Of a DNA stretch of 64,000 nt, positions 1 to 8,643 are shown one piece after another (position 1 is the stretch's first letter; each line of letters opens with the position of its first letter). The notes beneath the pieces were generated by a model. The model was given only the letters and a program-made list of their open reading frames with translations. It was not told the DNA's origin and ran no database searches. The stretch lies in contig CAVWNR010000001.1 of the NCBI GenBank assembly GCA_963756525.1, positions 248,001 through 312,000 of the forward strand. Reading direction: 5' to 3'. A program made the translations under genes and the position numbers. The DNA comes from CAVWNR01 sp963756525. GTDB lineage: Bacteria > Actinomycetota > Actinomycetes > Mycobacteriales > Jatrophihabitantaceae.

Positions 1-793
1 CAGTCGAGGTCGAGTTCGCGACCAAGCCAGCGCTGGCCGCGCAGATGATCAGCCGTGCGGTGCAGGCGGGCGTGCCGGCCGCCTGGGTGGCTGGTGATGA
101 GGTCTACGGCGCCGATCCCCACCTGCGCCGGGCGATCCGCGGCCACGGCCTGGGCTACGTGCTGCAAGTCGCCGCCAACCGGCGGGTGCCCACCCACGCC
201 GGGCCGATCCGCGTCGATGCGCTGCCCGCCATGCTGCCCAACCGGTCCTGGCAGAAGTACTCGTCCGGGGCCGGCAGCAAGGGCGAGCGCTACTACTCCT
301 GGGCCTGGATCGCGCTACTACCCGAAGACGCCACGACACCGGCAGTCATCACCTGCTCATCCGCCGCAACGACCGCACCGGCGAACTAGCATACCTGCGC
401 TGCTACAGCCCACGCCCGATCTCGCTCGCCACCCTCGTCCGCGTCGCCGGGCAACGCTGGCGCATCGAAGAAAACATCCAAGCCGCCAAAGGCCTGACCG
501 GCCTCGATCAACACCAGGTGCGGCGCTGGACCTCCTGGCACCGCTGGACCACCCTCGCCATGCTCGCCCACGCCTTCCTCGCCGTCGCCACCGCCATCGA
601 ACGCGACCACAGACCGGCACCAGCCGAGCTCATCGAACTGACCGTCAACGAGTTCCGCCACTTGTTCGACGCGCTCCTACTTGCCGGCAAACGCAGCATC
701 GACACGCTGATCGCCTGGTCACGCTGGCGACGACGACACCAAGCCCGCGCCCGCGACTGCCACTACCGACGACACGAACAACAACACCAATGA
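1..793 (+). mobile_element. IS701-type transposase remnant, 5' truncated and frameshifted
   Basis: This is the C-terminal part of a DDE transposase resembling the IS701 group. The frame open from position 3 contains AGDEVYG (about 91-111), which fits the second catalytic Asp region. The rest continues in a different frame (about 335-793) with RIEENIQAAKG and GLDQHQVRRW, which holds the expected catalytic Glu. The switch falls near 333-336, where the first frame runs into unrelated codons and stops at 389. The N-terminal part with the first Asp lies left of the window. With a frameshift between the second Asp and the Glu, the copy should be inactive unless programmed frameshifting occurs, and I see no slippery heptamer. 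Terminal inverted repeats cannot be judged with one end missing. Confidence 0.75.
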
Positions 794-889
794 TCACGAA
801 CTACGGCTGTCGTACTAGGTTGGCGACGACGAACAACGCCGACCGCAGCGGCGGGCAACGGCGAAGCGGCGGAACGGACGGATCGCGAT

Positions 890-1894
890 ATGACGCTGCG
901 CGGATCGGCGCAGCCGCTGACCTCGAGCTACGACGTGGCCCTGCTCGACCTGGACGGCGTCGTCTATCTGGGCGAGCGCCCGGTGGAGCATGCCGCCGAG
1001 TCGCTGACGACCGCCCGCGCCCGCGGCATGCGGCTGGAGTTCGTGACGAACAACGCGGCCCGCACACCGGCCTCGGTCGCCGAGCGCCTCGACCGGCTCG
1101 GCGTCCCGGCCACTGCAGCCGAGATCGTCACCTCTGCGCAGGCCGCCGCGCACTACCTGGCCGACCGGCTCCCGCCGGGCGCCCGGGTGCTCGTGGTCGG
1201 CACGACCGGACTGGTCGAGGCGCTCGCCGAGCGCGGCCTCACCCCGGTGCACTCGGCCGATGACGAGCCGGCCGCAGTCGTTCAGGGCTACTCGCCGGAC
1301 ACCGACTGGCGAATGCTCGCGGAGGGGGCGCTCGCCATCCAACGCGACCTGCCGTGGGTCGCGACGAACGCCGACGCCACCCTGCCCTCGGTTCGCGGGC
1401 CGCTGCCGGGCAACGGGTCGCTCGTCGCGGCGCTGCGCCACGCCACCGGCCGGGAGCCGGTCGTCACCGGCAAGCCGGATCCGACGATGCACCGCGAGAC
1501 GGTCGAGCGCTCTCGTGCCAGCAGGCCGTTGATCGTCGGCGACCGCCTGGACACCGACATCGAGGGTGCCTGCGCCGTCGGCTGCCCCAGCCTGCTCGTC
1601 CTCACCGGCGTTACCGGACCGGCCGAGCTCCTCGCCGCGCCGCCCGGCCAGCGCCCCGACTATCTCGGGTGCGACCTGAGAGGGCTGCTCACCGCGCATC
1701 CCGAGCCGGAGATCGGCGCGGAAGGCGGCCGGTGCGGGGGCTGGCAGGCATCGGGCGACGTGCTCAGCGGCGAGGGCGACGAGCTGGACGCGCTGCGCGC
1801 GCTCTGCGTCGCGAGCTGGGCCGGGGACACAGCGCCGCGTTGGCGCCCGCGCGGCGACGCCGCGGCCCGCGCCCTGTCCGCGTTGGGGCTATGA
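890..1894 (+). CDS. HAD-superfamily (NagD-like) phosphatase
   Basis: A 334-residue HAD-IIA phosphatase of the NagD/4-nitrophenylphosphatase type, expected to hydrolyse small phosphomonoesters in the cytoplasm. Visible motifs are the nucleophile loop LLDLDGVVYLG near residues 19-29 (first Asp is the nucleophile), TNNAARTP as motif II, GKPDP with the conserved Lys as motif III, and GDRLDTDIEGA as the Mg-binding motif IV. The last 60 or so residues after the HAD fold are Ala/Arg-rich and look like a lineage-specific tail. The ATG was chosen as the first start giving an intact motif I. Its TGA overlaps the truB ATG (ATGA), so the two are translationally coupled. In many actinobacteria a NagD-like gene occupies the same position upstream of tRNA/rRNA-modification genes. 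The physiological substrate is unknown. Confidence 0.88.
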   Translation: MTLRGSAQPLTSSYDVALLDLDGVVYLGERPVEHAAESLTTARARGMRLEFVTNNAARTPASVAERLDRLGVPATAAEIVTSAQAAAHYLADRLPPGARVLVVGTTGLVEALAERGLTPVHSADDEPAAVVQGYSPDTDWRMLAEGALAIQRDLPWVATNADATLPSVRGPLPGNGSLVAALRHATGREPVVTGKPDPTMHRETVERSRASRPLIVGDRLDTDIEGACAVGCPSLLVLTGVTGPAELLAAPPGQRPDYLGCDLRGLLTAHPEPEIGAEGGRCGGWQASGDVLSGEGDELDALRALCVASWAGDTAPRWRPRGDAAARALSALGL

Positions 1895-2769
1895 CCGACG
1901 GGCTGGTGGTCATCGACAAGCCGCCGGGTTGCACCTCGCACGACGTGGTGGCCCGGCTGCGCCGACTCGCGAGCACTCGACGGGTCGGGCATGCCGGGAC
2001 GCTGGACCCGATGGCCACCGGCGTGCTCGTCCTCGGTGTGGGCAAGGCGACCCGGCTGCTGCACCACCTCGTCCTCGCCGACAAGGCGTACACGGCGACG
2101 ATCCGGCTCGGCCAGGCCACGGTCACCGACGACGCGGAGGGCGATCTGGTGTGTGCAGCGTCGGCGGCGCGGGTCACCGAAGGCGACGTGCGCACCGCCA
2201 TGCGCGCGTTGACCGGCGAGATCTCCCAAGTGCCCAGCACGGTGTCGGCGATCAAGATCGGCGGCGAGCGTGCGTACCGGAAGGTGCGCGCTGGCCAGGC
2301 CGTCGAGCTGGCGCCGCGGGCGGTGACGGTCGCCCGCCTCGAGGCGGTCACGTTCCGCCGGGTCGGCGAGCTGCTCGATGTCGACGTCCTGGTCGAGTGC
2401 TCGTCGGGCACGTACGTGCGGGCGCTGGCCCGCGACCTCGGCGCCGCGTTGGGCGTCGGCGGCCACCTCACCGCGCTGCGCCGCACCCGGGTCGGCCCGT
2501 TCACCATCGACCAGGCCCGCACCCTGGACGCGCTGGCCGTCCTCGCGGACCCGGTGACGCTGCCGTTGCCCGATGCGGTGCGCGCGGCGATGCCCGTCCG
2601 GCAGATCACCGACGCGCAAGCGCGAGCGCTCGGGCATGGCCGGGCGATCGCCGCGGTCGGCATCGCAGCCACGTACGCGGGGCTGGCATCGGACGGCACC
2701 GTGGTGGCGCTGCTGCGCGAGGACGCTGCCGCGGCGAGGCCGGTCCTCGTGTTCGCCGCAGCGGGCTGA
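1891..2769 (+). CDS. truB: tRNA pseudouridine(55) synthase TruB
   Basis: Converts U55 of tRNA to pseudouridine in the T-loop. The 292-residue protein begins MTDGLVVIDKPPGCTSHDVV, has the catalytic-Asp motif GHAGTLDPMATGVL at about residues 33-46, and the later family motifs SGTYVRALARDLG and a C-terminal PUA-like region. Length is normal for actinobacterial TruB. The ATG at 1891 overlaps the stop of the preceding phosphatase gene. A longer in-frame extension exists upstream but would encode arginine-rich shadow sequence inside the phosphatase gene, so it was rejected. ribF follows after 30 bp. The truB-ribF-rpsO-pnp order is conserved across Actinobacteria. Confidence 0.97.
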   Translation: MTDGLVVIDKPPGCTSHDVVARLRRLASTRRVGHAGTLDPMATGVLVLGVGKATRLLHHLVLADKAYTATIRLGQATVTDDAEGDLVCAASAARVTEGDVRTAMRALTGEISQVPSTVSAIKIGGERAYRKVRAGQAVELAPRAVTVARLEAVTFRRVGELLDVDVLVECSSGTYVRALARDLGAALGVGGHLTALRRTRVGPFTIDQARTLDALAVLADPVTLPLPDAVRAAMPVRQITDAQARALGHGRAIAAVGIAATYAGLASDGTVVALLREDAAAARPVLVFAAAG

Positions 2770-2785
2770 GCGCTTCGCGGGCCAG

Positions 2786-2791
2786 TAGGCT
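2786..2791 (+). promoter_or_regulatory. Candidate -10 box for a leaderless ribF transcript
   Basis: TAGGCT lies 8 nt before the ribF GTG, the spacing expected when transcription begins at the start codon. No Shine-Dalgarno sequence is visible between it and the start. The same arrangement recurs at several other genes in the window. Confidence 0.45.
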
Positions 2792-2799
2792 CGGCGGAC

Positions 2800-3786
2800 G
2801 TGCAACGCTGGCGCAGTCTGGACGCGGTCCCGCCGGGATGGGGACGCTGCGTGCTCACCATCGGCGTGTTCGACGGCGTCCATCGCGGGCATGCGGAGAT
2901 CATCGGCCGGGCCGTCGATCTGGCGGCGGGCCGCGGCGTGCCCAGCGTGCTGCTCACGTTCGTGCCGCACCCGTCCGAGGTGGTCCGCCCAGGCTCGCAC
3001 CCGCCGATGTTGACCACGCTCGTGCGGCGCGCCGAGTTGGTCGAGCAGCTGGGCGTGGACGTCTTCTGCGCGCTGCCGTTCACCCTCGAGTTCTCCCGGC
3101 TCACCCCGGCCGAGTTCGTGCACGAGGCCCTGGTCGCCCACCTGCACGCGGCCGAGGTGGTGATCGGCGAGAACTTCCGCTTCGGGCACCGGGCCGCCGG
3201 TGACGTGGCGACACTGAGCACGCTGGGACAGACCTTCGGCTTCTCGGTCCACGGCATCCCGCTGCTGCGCGACGACGACACGCCGATCAGCGCCACCTTC
3301 GTGCGCTCCTGCGTGCAGGCCGGCGACGTCATCACCGCCGCGCACGCCCTCGGCCGCCCGCACCGCGTCGACGGCATCGTCGAACGCGGCGACCAGCGCG
3401 GGCGCGACCTCGGCTTCCCGACCGTCAACCTGCGCACCGACGAGTGGGCGGCGGTGCCGGCCGACGGCGTCTACGCGGGATGGGCCTACCGGCTCGACGA
3501 GTGGGGGCACACCCTGCCGGGAGATCCGCTCGGCGCGGCCGCGATCTCCGTCGGCACAAACCCGACCTTCGACGTGCGCCAGCGGCGGGTCGAGGCCTAC
3601 CTTCTCGATTTCGACTCCGACCTCTACGGCGACGGGCTCGGCCTGGAGTTCGTCCACCGGCTGCGCGGCATGCAGCGCTACGACACAGTGCCGCCCCTCG
3701 TCGAGCAGATGCGCGACGACGTCAAGCAGACCCGGGCGCTGATGATGCCCGCTGCGCCCGATTCGTCGCCGCGCCATCCGGACTGA
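2800..3786 (+). CDS. ribF: Bifunctional riboflavin kinase / FAD synthetase
   Basis: Phosphorylates riboflavin to FMN and adenylates FMN to FAD. The 328-residue protein has both expected modules. The N-terminal nucleotidyltransferase shows TIGVFDGVHRGH (GxFDGxHxGH) near residues 22-33 and GENFRFGHRA near 125. The C-terminal flavokinase begins around residue 190 with GRDLGFPTVNL and PADGVYAG and continues through GTNPTF. Length matches the family (about 310-330). The GTG at 2800 follows a TAGGCT -10-like hexamer by 8 nt with no Shine-Dalgarno, suggesting a leaderless mRNA. It lies between truB and rpsO in the normal actinobacterial order. Confidence 0.96.
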   Translation: MQRWRSLDAVPPGWGRCVLTIGVFDGVHRGHAEIIGRAVDLAAGRGVPSVLLTFVPHPSEVVRPGSHPPMLTTLVRRAELVEQLGVDVFCALPFTLEFSRLTPAEFVHEALVAHLHAAEVVIGENFRFGHRAAGDVATLSTLGQTFGFSVHGIPLLRDDDTPISATFVRSCVQAGDVITAAHALGRPHRVDGIVERGDQRGRDLGFPTVNLRTDEWAAVPADGVYAGWAYRLDEWGHTLPGDPLGAAAISVGTNPTFDVRQRRVEAYLLDFDSDLYGDGLGLEFVHRLRGMQRYDTVPPLVEQMRDDVKQTRALMMPAAPDSSPRHPD

Positions 3787-3905
3787 TAGACTTCTAGGGC
3801 GGGGTCCGCGTTTTTTCCGCGCGCCCAAAACAGCAGAGCACGTTCATCTCCCGCCGTGACCAAGACCGGCGGGCGTGCCTGCGCCGATCACAGAGGGAGC
3901 CGTCC

Positions 3906-4175
3906 GTGGCGCTGGCCAGCGACGCCAAGAAACAGATCATCGCCGAGTACGGCGCCGCCGAGGGCGACACCGGATCAGCCGAGGTGCAGGTAGCGCTGCT
4001 CTCCAAGCGGATCAGCGACCTCACCGAGCACCTCAAGGTGCACAAGCACGACCACCACAGCCGCCGCGGCCTGTTGCTGCTCGTCGGTCAGCGCCGCCGG
4101 CTGCTGAACTACCTGGCCAAGACCGACATCAACCGCTACCGCTCGATCATCGAGCGGCTCGGCCTGCGCCGGTAA
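3906..4175 (+). CDS. rpsO: 30S ribosomal protein S15
   Basis: Primary 16S rRNA-binding protein of the small subunit. The 89-residue sequence is full length and carries the family signature: TGSAEVQVALL near residues 24-34, LTEHLKVHKHDHHSRRGLL near 39-57, and the RRRLLNYL helix. The GTG start at 3906 follows an AGAGGGAG ribosome-binding site by a few bases. The 119-bp gap after ribF contains a T6 run and could carry an independent promoter (TAGACT at 3787-3792). pnp follows, as in nearly all bacteria, where S15 and PNPase are co-transcribed and post-transcriptionally controlled. Confidence 0.98.
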   Translation: MALASDAKKQIIAEYGAAEGDTGSAEVQVALLSKRISDLTEHLKVHKHDHHSRRGLLLLVGQRRRLLNYLAKTDINRYRSIIERLGLRR

Positions 4176-4413
4176 CAACCGAATACCCATCGCCGGGCGC
4201 GGGCCGACCATCGGCCAGCGAACGTCCAAGCGATTGCCCGGGCCGACGCCGGTCCTCGGTAGTGGCGGCCGGATACAGACCGGTAGGTGCTGTAGACCAG
4301 CCGCTTCGATCGAAGACCGGCACCCGCCAGACATGATCCGCTCGTTCGTCGCATGCGCACCGGCGCAGCCGCGGCAGGCAACCCGCCGCCGCACGTACGA
4401 GAGGAGTGTCCAT
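4176..4413 (+). other. rpsO-pnp intergenic leader (238 bp)
   Basis: No gene is seen here. An open frame runs in phase with pnp from 4234, but its translation is unlike any PNPase N-terminus and it lacks a ribosome-binding site. The stretch contains a 12-bp perfect palindrome CTTCGATCGAAG (about 4304-4315) and ends in a good Shine-Dalgarno sequence. In other bacteria this leader folds into an RNase III/PNPase autoregulatory hairpin. Whether this one does was not shown. Confidence 0.4.
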
Positions 4414-6609
4414 ATGACGGACACGATCGACACAGTGCACGAGAGCGCCGCCAGCATCGACAACGGCAGCTTCGGCACCCGCACCATCCGCTTCGAGACC
4501 GGGCGCCTCGCCCGGCAAGCCGCCGGCTCGGTCGTCGCCTACCTCGACGACGAGACGATGCTGCTCTCAGCCACCACGGCCGGCAAGTCGCCGCGCGAAG
4601 GCTTCGACTTCTTCCCGCTGACAGTCGACGTCGAGGAGCGGATGTACGCCGCCGGGCGGATCCCCGGCTCGTTCTTCCGCCGTGAGGGGCGACCCAGCGA
4701 GGACGCGATCCTCACCTGCCGGTTGATCGACCGCCCGCTGCGCCCGACGTTCACCAAGGGGCTGCGCAACGAGGTCCAGGTCGTCATCACCGTCCTCGCG
4801 CTGCATCCCGACGACGCCTACGACGTACTCGCGATCAACGCCGCCTCGGCCTCGACCCAACTCTCCGGCCTGCCGTTCAGCGGCCCGGTCGGCGGCACCC
4901 GCGTCGCGCTGATCGAGGGTCAGTGGGTCGCGTTCCCGACGCATTCCCAGCTCGAGCAGGCGACCTTCGACATGGTCGTCGCCGGGCGCGTTCTCGAGTC
5001 CGGTGACGTCGCGATCATGATGGTCGAGGCGGAGGCCACCGAGCACAGCGTCGAGCTGATCGCCGGCGGCGCCGCCCGGCCGACCGAGGAGGTCGTCGCC
5101 GAGGGACTGGAGGCCGCCAAGCCGTTCATCGCCGAGCTGTGCCGCGCGCAGGCCGAGCTGGCCAAGGTTGCGGCCAAGCCCACCGCCGAGTTCCCGACCT
5201 TCCTGGACTACTCGGACGAGGTCTTCCAGGCCGTCGAGAACGAGGTGTCCGCCGAGCTCGCCGGGGCGCTCACCATCGCCGACAAGCAGGAGCGTGAGGC
5301 GCGCCTGGACGCGATCAAGGACGAGGTGAAGTCGATGCTCCGGGACCGGTTCGACGACCGGTTCCACGAGATCAGCCCGGCGTTCCGGGCGCTGACCAAG
5401 AAGCTGGTGCGCCAGCGCATCCTGCGCGACAAGGTGCGCATCGACGGCCGAGGCGTCACCGAGATCCGCACGCTCTCCGCCGAGGTCGAGGTCGTGCCGC
5501 GGGTGCACGGCTCGGCGCTGTTCGAGCGGGGCGAGACCCAGATCCTCGGCGTCACCACGCTGAACATGCTCGGCCTCGAGCAGAAGCTCGACACGCTCAG
5601 CCCCAACCGCACCAAGCGGTACATGCACAACTACAACTTCCCGCCGTACTCGACCGGGGAGACCGGCCGGGTCGGGTCGCCGAAGCGTCGCGAGATCGGC
5701 CACGGCGCGCTCGCCGAGCGGGCGCTCGTGCCGGTGCTGCCCAGCCGCGAGGAGTTCCCGTACGCGATCCGGCAGGTGTCCGAGGCGCTCAGCTCGAACG
5801 GGTCGACGTCGATGGGCTCGGTCTGCGCCTCGACGCTGGCCCTGCTCAACGCCGGCGTGCCGTTGAAGGCGCCGGTGGCCGGTATCGCGATGGGCCTGGT
5901 TTCCGACACGGTCGACGGCCGGACCGACTACGTGGCGCTCACCGACATCCTCGGCGCCGAGGACGCGTTCGGCGACATGGACTTCAAGGTCGCCGGCACG
6001 AAGGAGTTCGTCACCGCGCTGCAGCTGGACACCAAGCTCGACGGCATCCCGTCCGATGTGCTCGGCGCCGCGCTGAAGCAGGCGCGCGAGGCACGGCTGC
6101 ACATCCTCGATGTCATGGCCGAGGCCATCGACGGCCCGGACGAGATGAGCCCGTACGCCCCGCGGGTCACCGTGGTCCGCATCCCCGTCGACAAGATCGG
6201 CGCGGTCATCGGCCCGAAGGGTCAGATGATCAACTCGATCCAGGACGACACCGGCGCCGACATCACCATCGAGGACGACGGCACGATCTACGTCGGCGCC
6301 GCCGACGGTCCGGCCGCGCAGGCCGCGGTCGACAAGATCAACGCGATCGCGAATCCCCAGCTGCCGAAGGTCGGCGAGCGGTTCCTCGGCACGGTCGTGA
6401 AGACGGCCGCGTTCGGCGCGTTCGTCTCACTGCTGCCCGGCAAGGACGGCCTGGTGCACATCAGCAAGCTCGGCCAGGGCAAGCGGGTGAGCAAGGTCGA
6501 GGACGTCGTCAAGGTGGGCGACAAGCTGCAGGTCGAGATCGTCGACATCGACTCCCGCGGCAAGATCAGCCTGGTGCCGGTGAGGGACGAAGCACCCGCC
6601 GCCGAGTGA
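4414..6609 (+). CDS. pnp: Polyribonucleotide nucleotidyltransferase (PNPase)
   Basis: Phosphorolytic 3'-5' exoribonuclease that also acts as a polymerase and forms a trimeric ring in RNA decay. The 731-residue protein has two RNase PH folds (about 20-230 and 340-560) joined by the helical linker. A KH domain with KIGAVIGPKGQMINSI sits near residue 592, and a C-terminal S1 domain with GAFVSLLPGKDGLVHISKLG near 667. The active-site region GAEDAFGDMDFKVAGT is intact. The ATG at 4414 was chosen because GAGGAG lies 8 nt upstream; a 60-codon upstream extension in frame is not family-like. A 17-bp inverted repeat just after the stop is the likely terminator. Confidence 0.98.
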   Translation: MTDTIDTVHESAASIDNGSFGTRTIRFETGRLARQAAGSVVAYLDDETMLLSATTAGKSPREGFDFFPLTVDVEERMYAAGRIPGSFFRREGRPSEDAILTCRLIDRPLRPTFTKGLRNEVQVVITVLALHPDDAYDVLAINAASASTQLSGLPFSGPVGGTRVALIEGQWVAFPTHSQLEQATFDMVVAGRVLESGDVAIMMVEAEATEHSVELIAGGAARPTEEVVAEGLEAAKPFIAELCRAQAELAKVAAKPTAEFPTFLDYSDEVFQAVENEVSAELAGALTIADKQEREARLDAIKDEVKSMLRDRFDDRFHEISPAFRALTKKLVRQRILRDKVRIDGRGVTEIRTLSAEVEVVPRVHGSALFERGETQILGVTTLNMLGLEQKLDTLSPNRTKRYMHNYNFPPYSTGETGRVGSPKRREIGHGALAERALVPVLPSREEFPYAIRQVSEALSSNGSTSMGSVCASTLALLNAGVPLKAPVAGIAMGLVSDTVDGRTDYVALTDILGAEDAFGDMDFKVAGTKEFVTALQLDTKLDGIPSDVLGAALKQAREARLHILDVMAEAIDGPDEMSPYAPRVTVVRIPVDKIGAVIGPKGQMINSIQDDTGADITIEDDGTIYVGAADGPAAQAAVDKINAIANPQLPKVGERFLGTVVKTAAFGAFVSLLPGKDGLVHISKLGQGKRVSKVEDVVKVGDKLQVEIVDIDSRGKISLVPVRDEAPAAE

Positions 6610-6620
6610 TCCCCGCGATT

Positions 6621-6659
6621 GTGCAACTTCTTCCCGCACCACGCGGGAAGAAGTTGCAC
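6621..6659. terminator. Perfect 17-bp inverted repeat after pnp
   Basis: Arms 6621-6637 (gtgcaacttcttcccgc) and 6643-6659 are exact reverse complements with a 5-nt loop. It begins 12 nt after the pnp stop. The stem is strong but no U-tract follows, as is common for actinobacterial hairpin terminators. It could also be an RNA 3'-end stabiliser or a copy of a dispersed hairpin repeat. Confidence 0.7.
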
Positions 6660-6729
6660 GACTCGACCCGGCCCCGATCCGGCTGATCCACGACCGGCGT
6701 AGTGCTGCCTCTCCCGGCCGACCTTGCGG

Positions 6730-6783
6730 GGGTGACCAGCCGGTCGTCGTCCACACCGGCCAAAATTGGGTGACCAGCCGATC
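6730..6783 (+). repeat. Direct repeat upstream of the Rrf2 gene
   Basis: GGGTGACCAGCCGGTC at 6730-6745 recurs as GGGTGACCAGCCGATC at 6768-6783, a 38-bp spacing with one difference. The second copy is 30 bp before the regulator's GTG. It is followed by the imperfect dyad tgcca-N7-tggca (6786-6802). Either could be an autoregulatory operator; no experimental motif is known to me for this subfamily. Confidence 0.35.
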
Positions 6784-6813
6784 CATGCCAACTGGGCTGG
6801 CAGGATCGCGCCC

Positions 6814-7269
6814 GTGCAGATCTCGGCGAAGACGGAGTACGCGATCCGGGCCCTGCTGATGCTCGCGGCGCGCGAACCGAACCTGGTGAAGGTCGATCTC
6901 GTCGTCGAGGAGCAGCAGTTGCCGAAGAAGTTCGTCGAGGCGATCCTCGGCGAGCTGCGCCGGGCCGGCATCGTGCGTACACAGCGCGGCGCCGAGGGCG
7001 GCTACGCGCTGGCCCGTCCCGCCACGGAGATCACCCTCGGCCAGGTCTTTCGCGCCGTCGACGGGCCGTTGGCGGAGGTACGTGGCCTGCGCCCGCACGA
7101 GACCGCCTACGCCGGCGTAGCCCGACATCTCCCGCAGGTGTGGGTCGCCGTGCGGGCGAGCCTGCGCACTGTGCTGGACGAGACGACGCTGCAGCACGCG
7201 CTGACGGGCAAGCTGCCACCGCACGTCCGCCGGCTGGTCGAGCGGCCCGACGCCTGGCTGCCCCGCTGA
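6814..7269 (+). CDS. Rrf2-family transcriptional regulator
   Basis: A 151-residue winged-helix DNA-binding protein of the Rrf2 family. It opens with the family signature QISAKTEYAIRALLMLA, followed by the helix-turn-helix around KKFVEAILGELRRAGIVRT and the wing GAEGGYALARPA near residues 67-78. There is no cysteine at all in the protein, so it cannot bind the [2Fe-2S] or [4Fe-4S] cluster used by IscR, NsrR and RsrR; it must sense something else or act constitutively. The GTG at 6814 is where the family similarity begins. The MFS gene follows 150 bp downstream on the same strand and is a plausible target. This block interrupts the usual pnp-M16 peptidase neighbourhood. Confidence 0.87.
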   Translation: MQISAKTEYAIRALLMLAAREPNLVKVDLVVEEQQLPKKFVEAILGELRRAGIVRTQRGAEGGYALARPATEITLGQVFRAVDGPLAEVRGLRPHETAYAGVARHLPQVWVAVRASLRTVLDETTLQHALTGKLPPHVRRLVERPDAWLPR

Positions 7270-7290
7270 CGCAAGCTGATGAGGACCACC

Positions 7291-7392
7291 GTTGCGGCGA
7301 CTTTGCCCCGCTGTGACACGTTGCGACGGGCCGTCAGCGTGTCAGAGCGGGGCAAAGTCGCAACGGGACGTGGCACAGCGGGGCAAAGTCGC
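7291..7392. repeat. Nested inverted repeat with a third arm
   Basis: A 16-bp motif AGCGGGGCAAAGTCGC occurs at 7346-7361 and 7377-7392 on this strand and as its exact reverse complement at 7297-7312. The first pair extends outward (gttg/caac, one mismatched base) and inward (gtgacacg/cgtgtcag) into a long hairpin. The third copy sits 15 bp further on. It fills the gap between the Rrf2 and MFS genes. The choice of either right-hand arm allows two alternative hairpins. Confidence 0.75.
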
Positions 7393-7421
7393 GGCTGGAA
7401 CGATGCGGCGGGACCGACCGG

Positions 7422-8639
7422 ATGAGCGTTCGGATCCGCGCGGCCTTCGTCGGGCTGCCGCGCGAGGTGGCCGCGCTGGCCGCGGTGGCGTTCATGGTGG
7501 CGCTGGGCTTCGGTGTGGTGGCGCCGGCGATCCCGCTCTTCGCTTCGCACTTCGGGGTAAGCAAGACGGCGGCAAGTGCGGTGATCAGTGCGTTCGCGGC
7601 GACCCGGCTGGTCACCGCGCCGTTCGCCGGCCGGCTGGTGAACATCCTCGGTGAGCGGATCATGCTGGCGACCGGGATCGGCATCGTCGCCGTGTCCAGC
7701 CTGCTGGCCGGGCTCTCCGGTGACTACTGGCAACTGCTGGTGCTGCGCGGCGTCGGCGGTGTGGGCTCGATCATGTTCAGCGTCGGGTCGACGAGCCTGC
7801 TGATCCGGGTCACCCCGAACCACCAGCGCGGACGGGCGCAGGGCGTCTACCAGGGCGGCTTCCTGCTCGGCACGATCGCCGGTCCGGCGCTGGGCGTGGT
7901 CGCAGCCTGGTCGCTGCGCGCGCCGTTCTTCCTCTACGCCGCAACCCTCGTCGTCGCCGCGGCGATCGCGCTCGGCGCGCTGCGGCACAGCGGACTCGCC
8001 GCTCGCCCGGTCCGGGGTGACCGGGCCCTCGGGCTGCGAGCGGCGCTGCGCAACCGCGCCTACGTCGTCGCCCTGCTGACCAACCTCGCCGAGGACTGGG
8101 CGGTGATCGGCACCCGTTCCGCGATCGTCCCGCTGTTCGTCGTCGACCGGCTCGGCCTGGCCTCGCTGTGGACGTACGTGGCGTTCTTCGTGGTGAGCGC
8201 GGTCAGTGGGCTGCTGCTGCTTCCGTTCGGCCGGCGGGCCGACACCCGGGGTCGCCGCCCGGTGGCGTTCACCGGCCTGACGGTCGGCGCGCTGGGCCTG
8301 GCCGTGCTCCCGCTGCTACCCAGCCTCGCCGGCCTGCTGCTCGCGATGACGCTGCTCGGGGTGGCCGGCGCCGCGCTCTCGGTCTCGTCCGGCGCGATCC
8401 TCGGCGACGTGGTCGGCGGCCGCGGCGGGACCGTCGTCGCGGCATATCAGATGGCCGGCGACGTCGGCACGGTCGCCGGGCCGCTCCTGTCGGGCTGGCT
8501 GGCCGACGCGCACGGTTACGCAGCGACGTTCGGGGCCGCTGCGCTGATCACCGTGCTGCCGATCGCCGCCGTCGCGGCCGCGCCGGAGACCGGACCCGTC
8601 CGGCGACGGGTCGAGGCCGCCGGTCGCGGAGCAGACTGA
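7422..8639 (+). CDS. Major facilitator superfamily transporter
   Basis: A 405-residue inner-membrane protein with about 12 hydrophobic segments, a cytoplasmic loop after helix 6, and the MFS motif A-like stretch between helices 2 and 3 (RLVNILGERIMLATG). Helix 5 contains GTIAGPALG, the pattern of motif C that marks the drug:H+ antiporter (DHA1, 12-TM) branch. An efflux role is therefore likely, but the substrate cannot be named. The ATG at 7422 begins 30 bp after the third arm of the inverted repeat. It is followed 4 bp later by a macrodomain gene, so the two probably share a transcript. The upstream Rrf2-type regulator is a candidate controller. Confidence 0.87.
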   Translation: MSVRIRAAFVGLPREVAALAAVAFMVALGFGVVAPAIPLFASHFGVSKTAASAVISAFAATRLVTAPFAGRLVNILGERIMLATGIGIVAVSSLLAGLSGDYWQLLVLRGVGGVGSIMFSVGSTSLLIRVTPNHQRGRAQGVYQGGFLLGTIAGPALGVVAAWSLRAPFFLYAATLVVAAAIALGALRHSGLAARPVRGDRALGLRAALRNRAYVVALLTNLAEDWAVIGTRSAIVPLFVVDRLGLASLWTYVAFFVVSAVSGLLLLPFGRRADTRGRRPVAFTGLTVGALGLAVLPLLPSLAGLLLAMTLLGVAGAALSVSSGAILGDVVGGRGGTVVAAYQMAGDVGTVAGPLLSGWLADAHGYAATFGAAALITVLPIAAVAAAPETGPVRRRVEAAGRGAD

Positions 8640-8643
8640 ACCT

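Noticed and set aside
1660..3828. Long minus-strand open frame of 722 codons opposite the HAD, truB and ribF genes
   Set aside because: It is antisense to three clearly real genes, is Arg/Ala-rich without motifs, and is a G+C-driven shadow. The same applies to other long antisense frames, e.g. 22002-24236 and 35655-38090.
4234..4413. 60-residue N-terminal extension of PNPase
   Set aside because: The translation is not PNPase-like and has no ribosome-binding site; the ATG at 4414 has GAGGAG.
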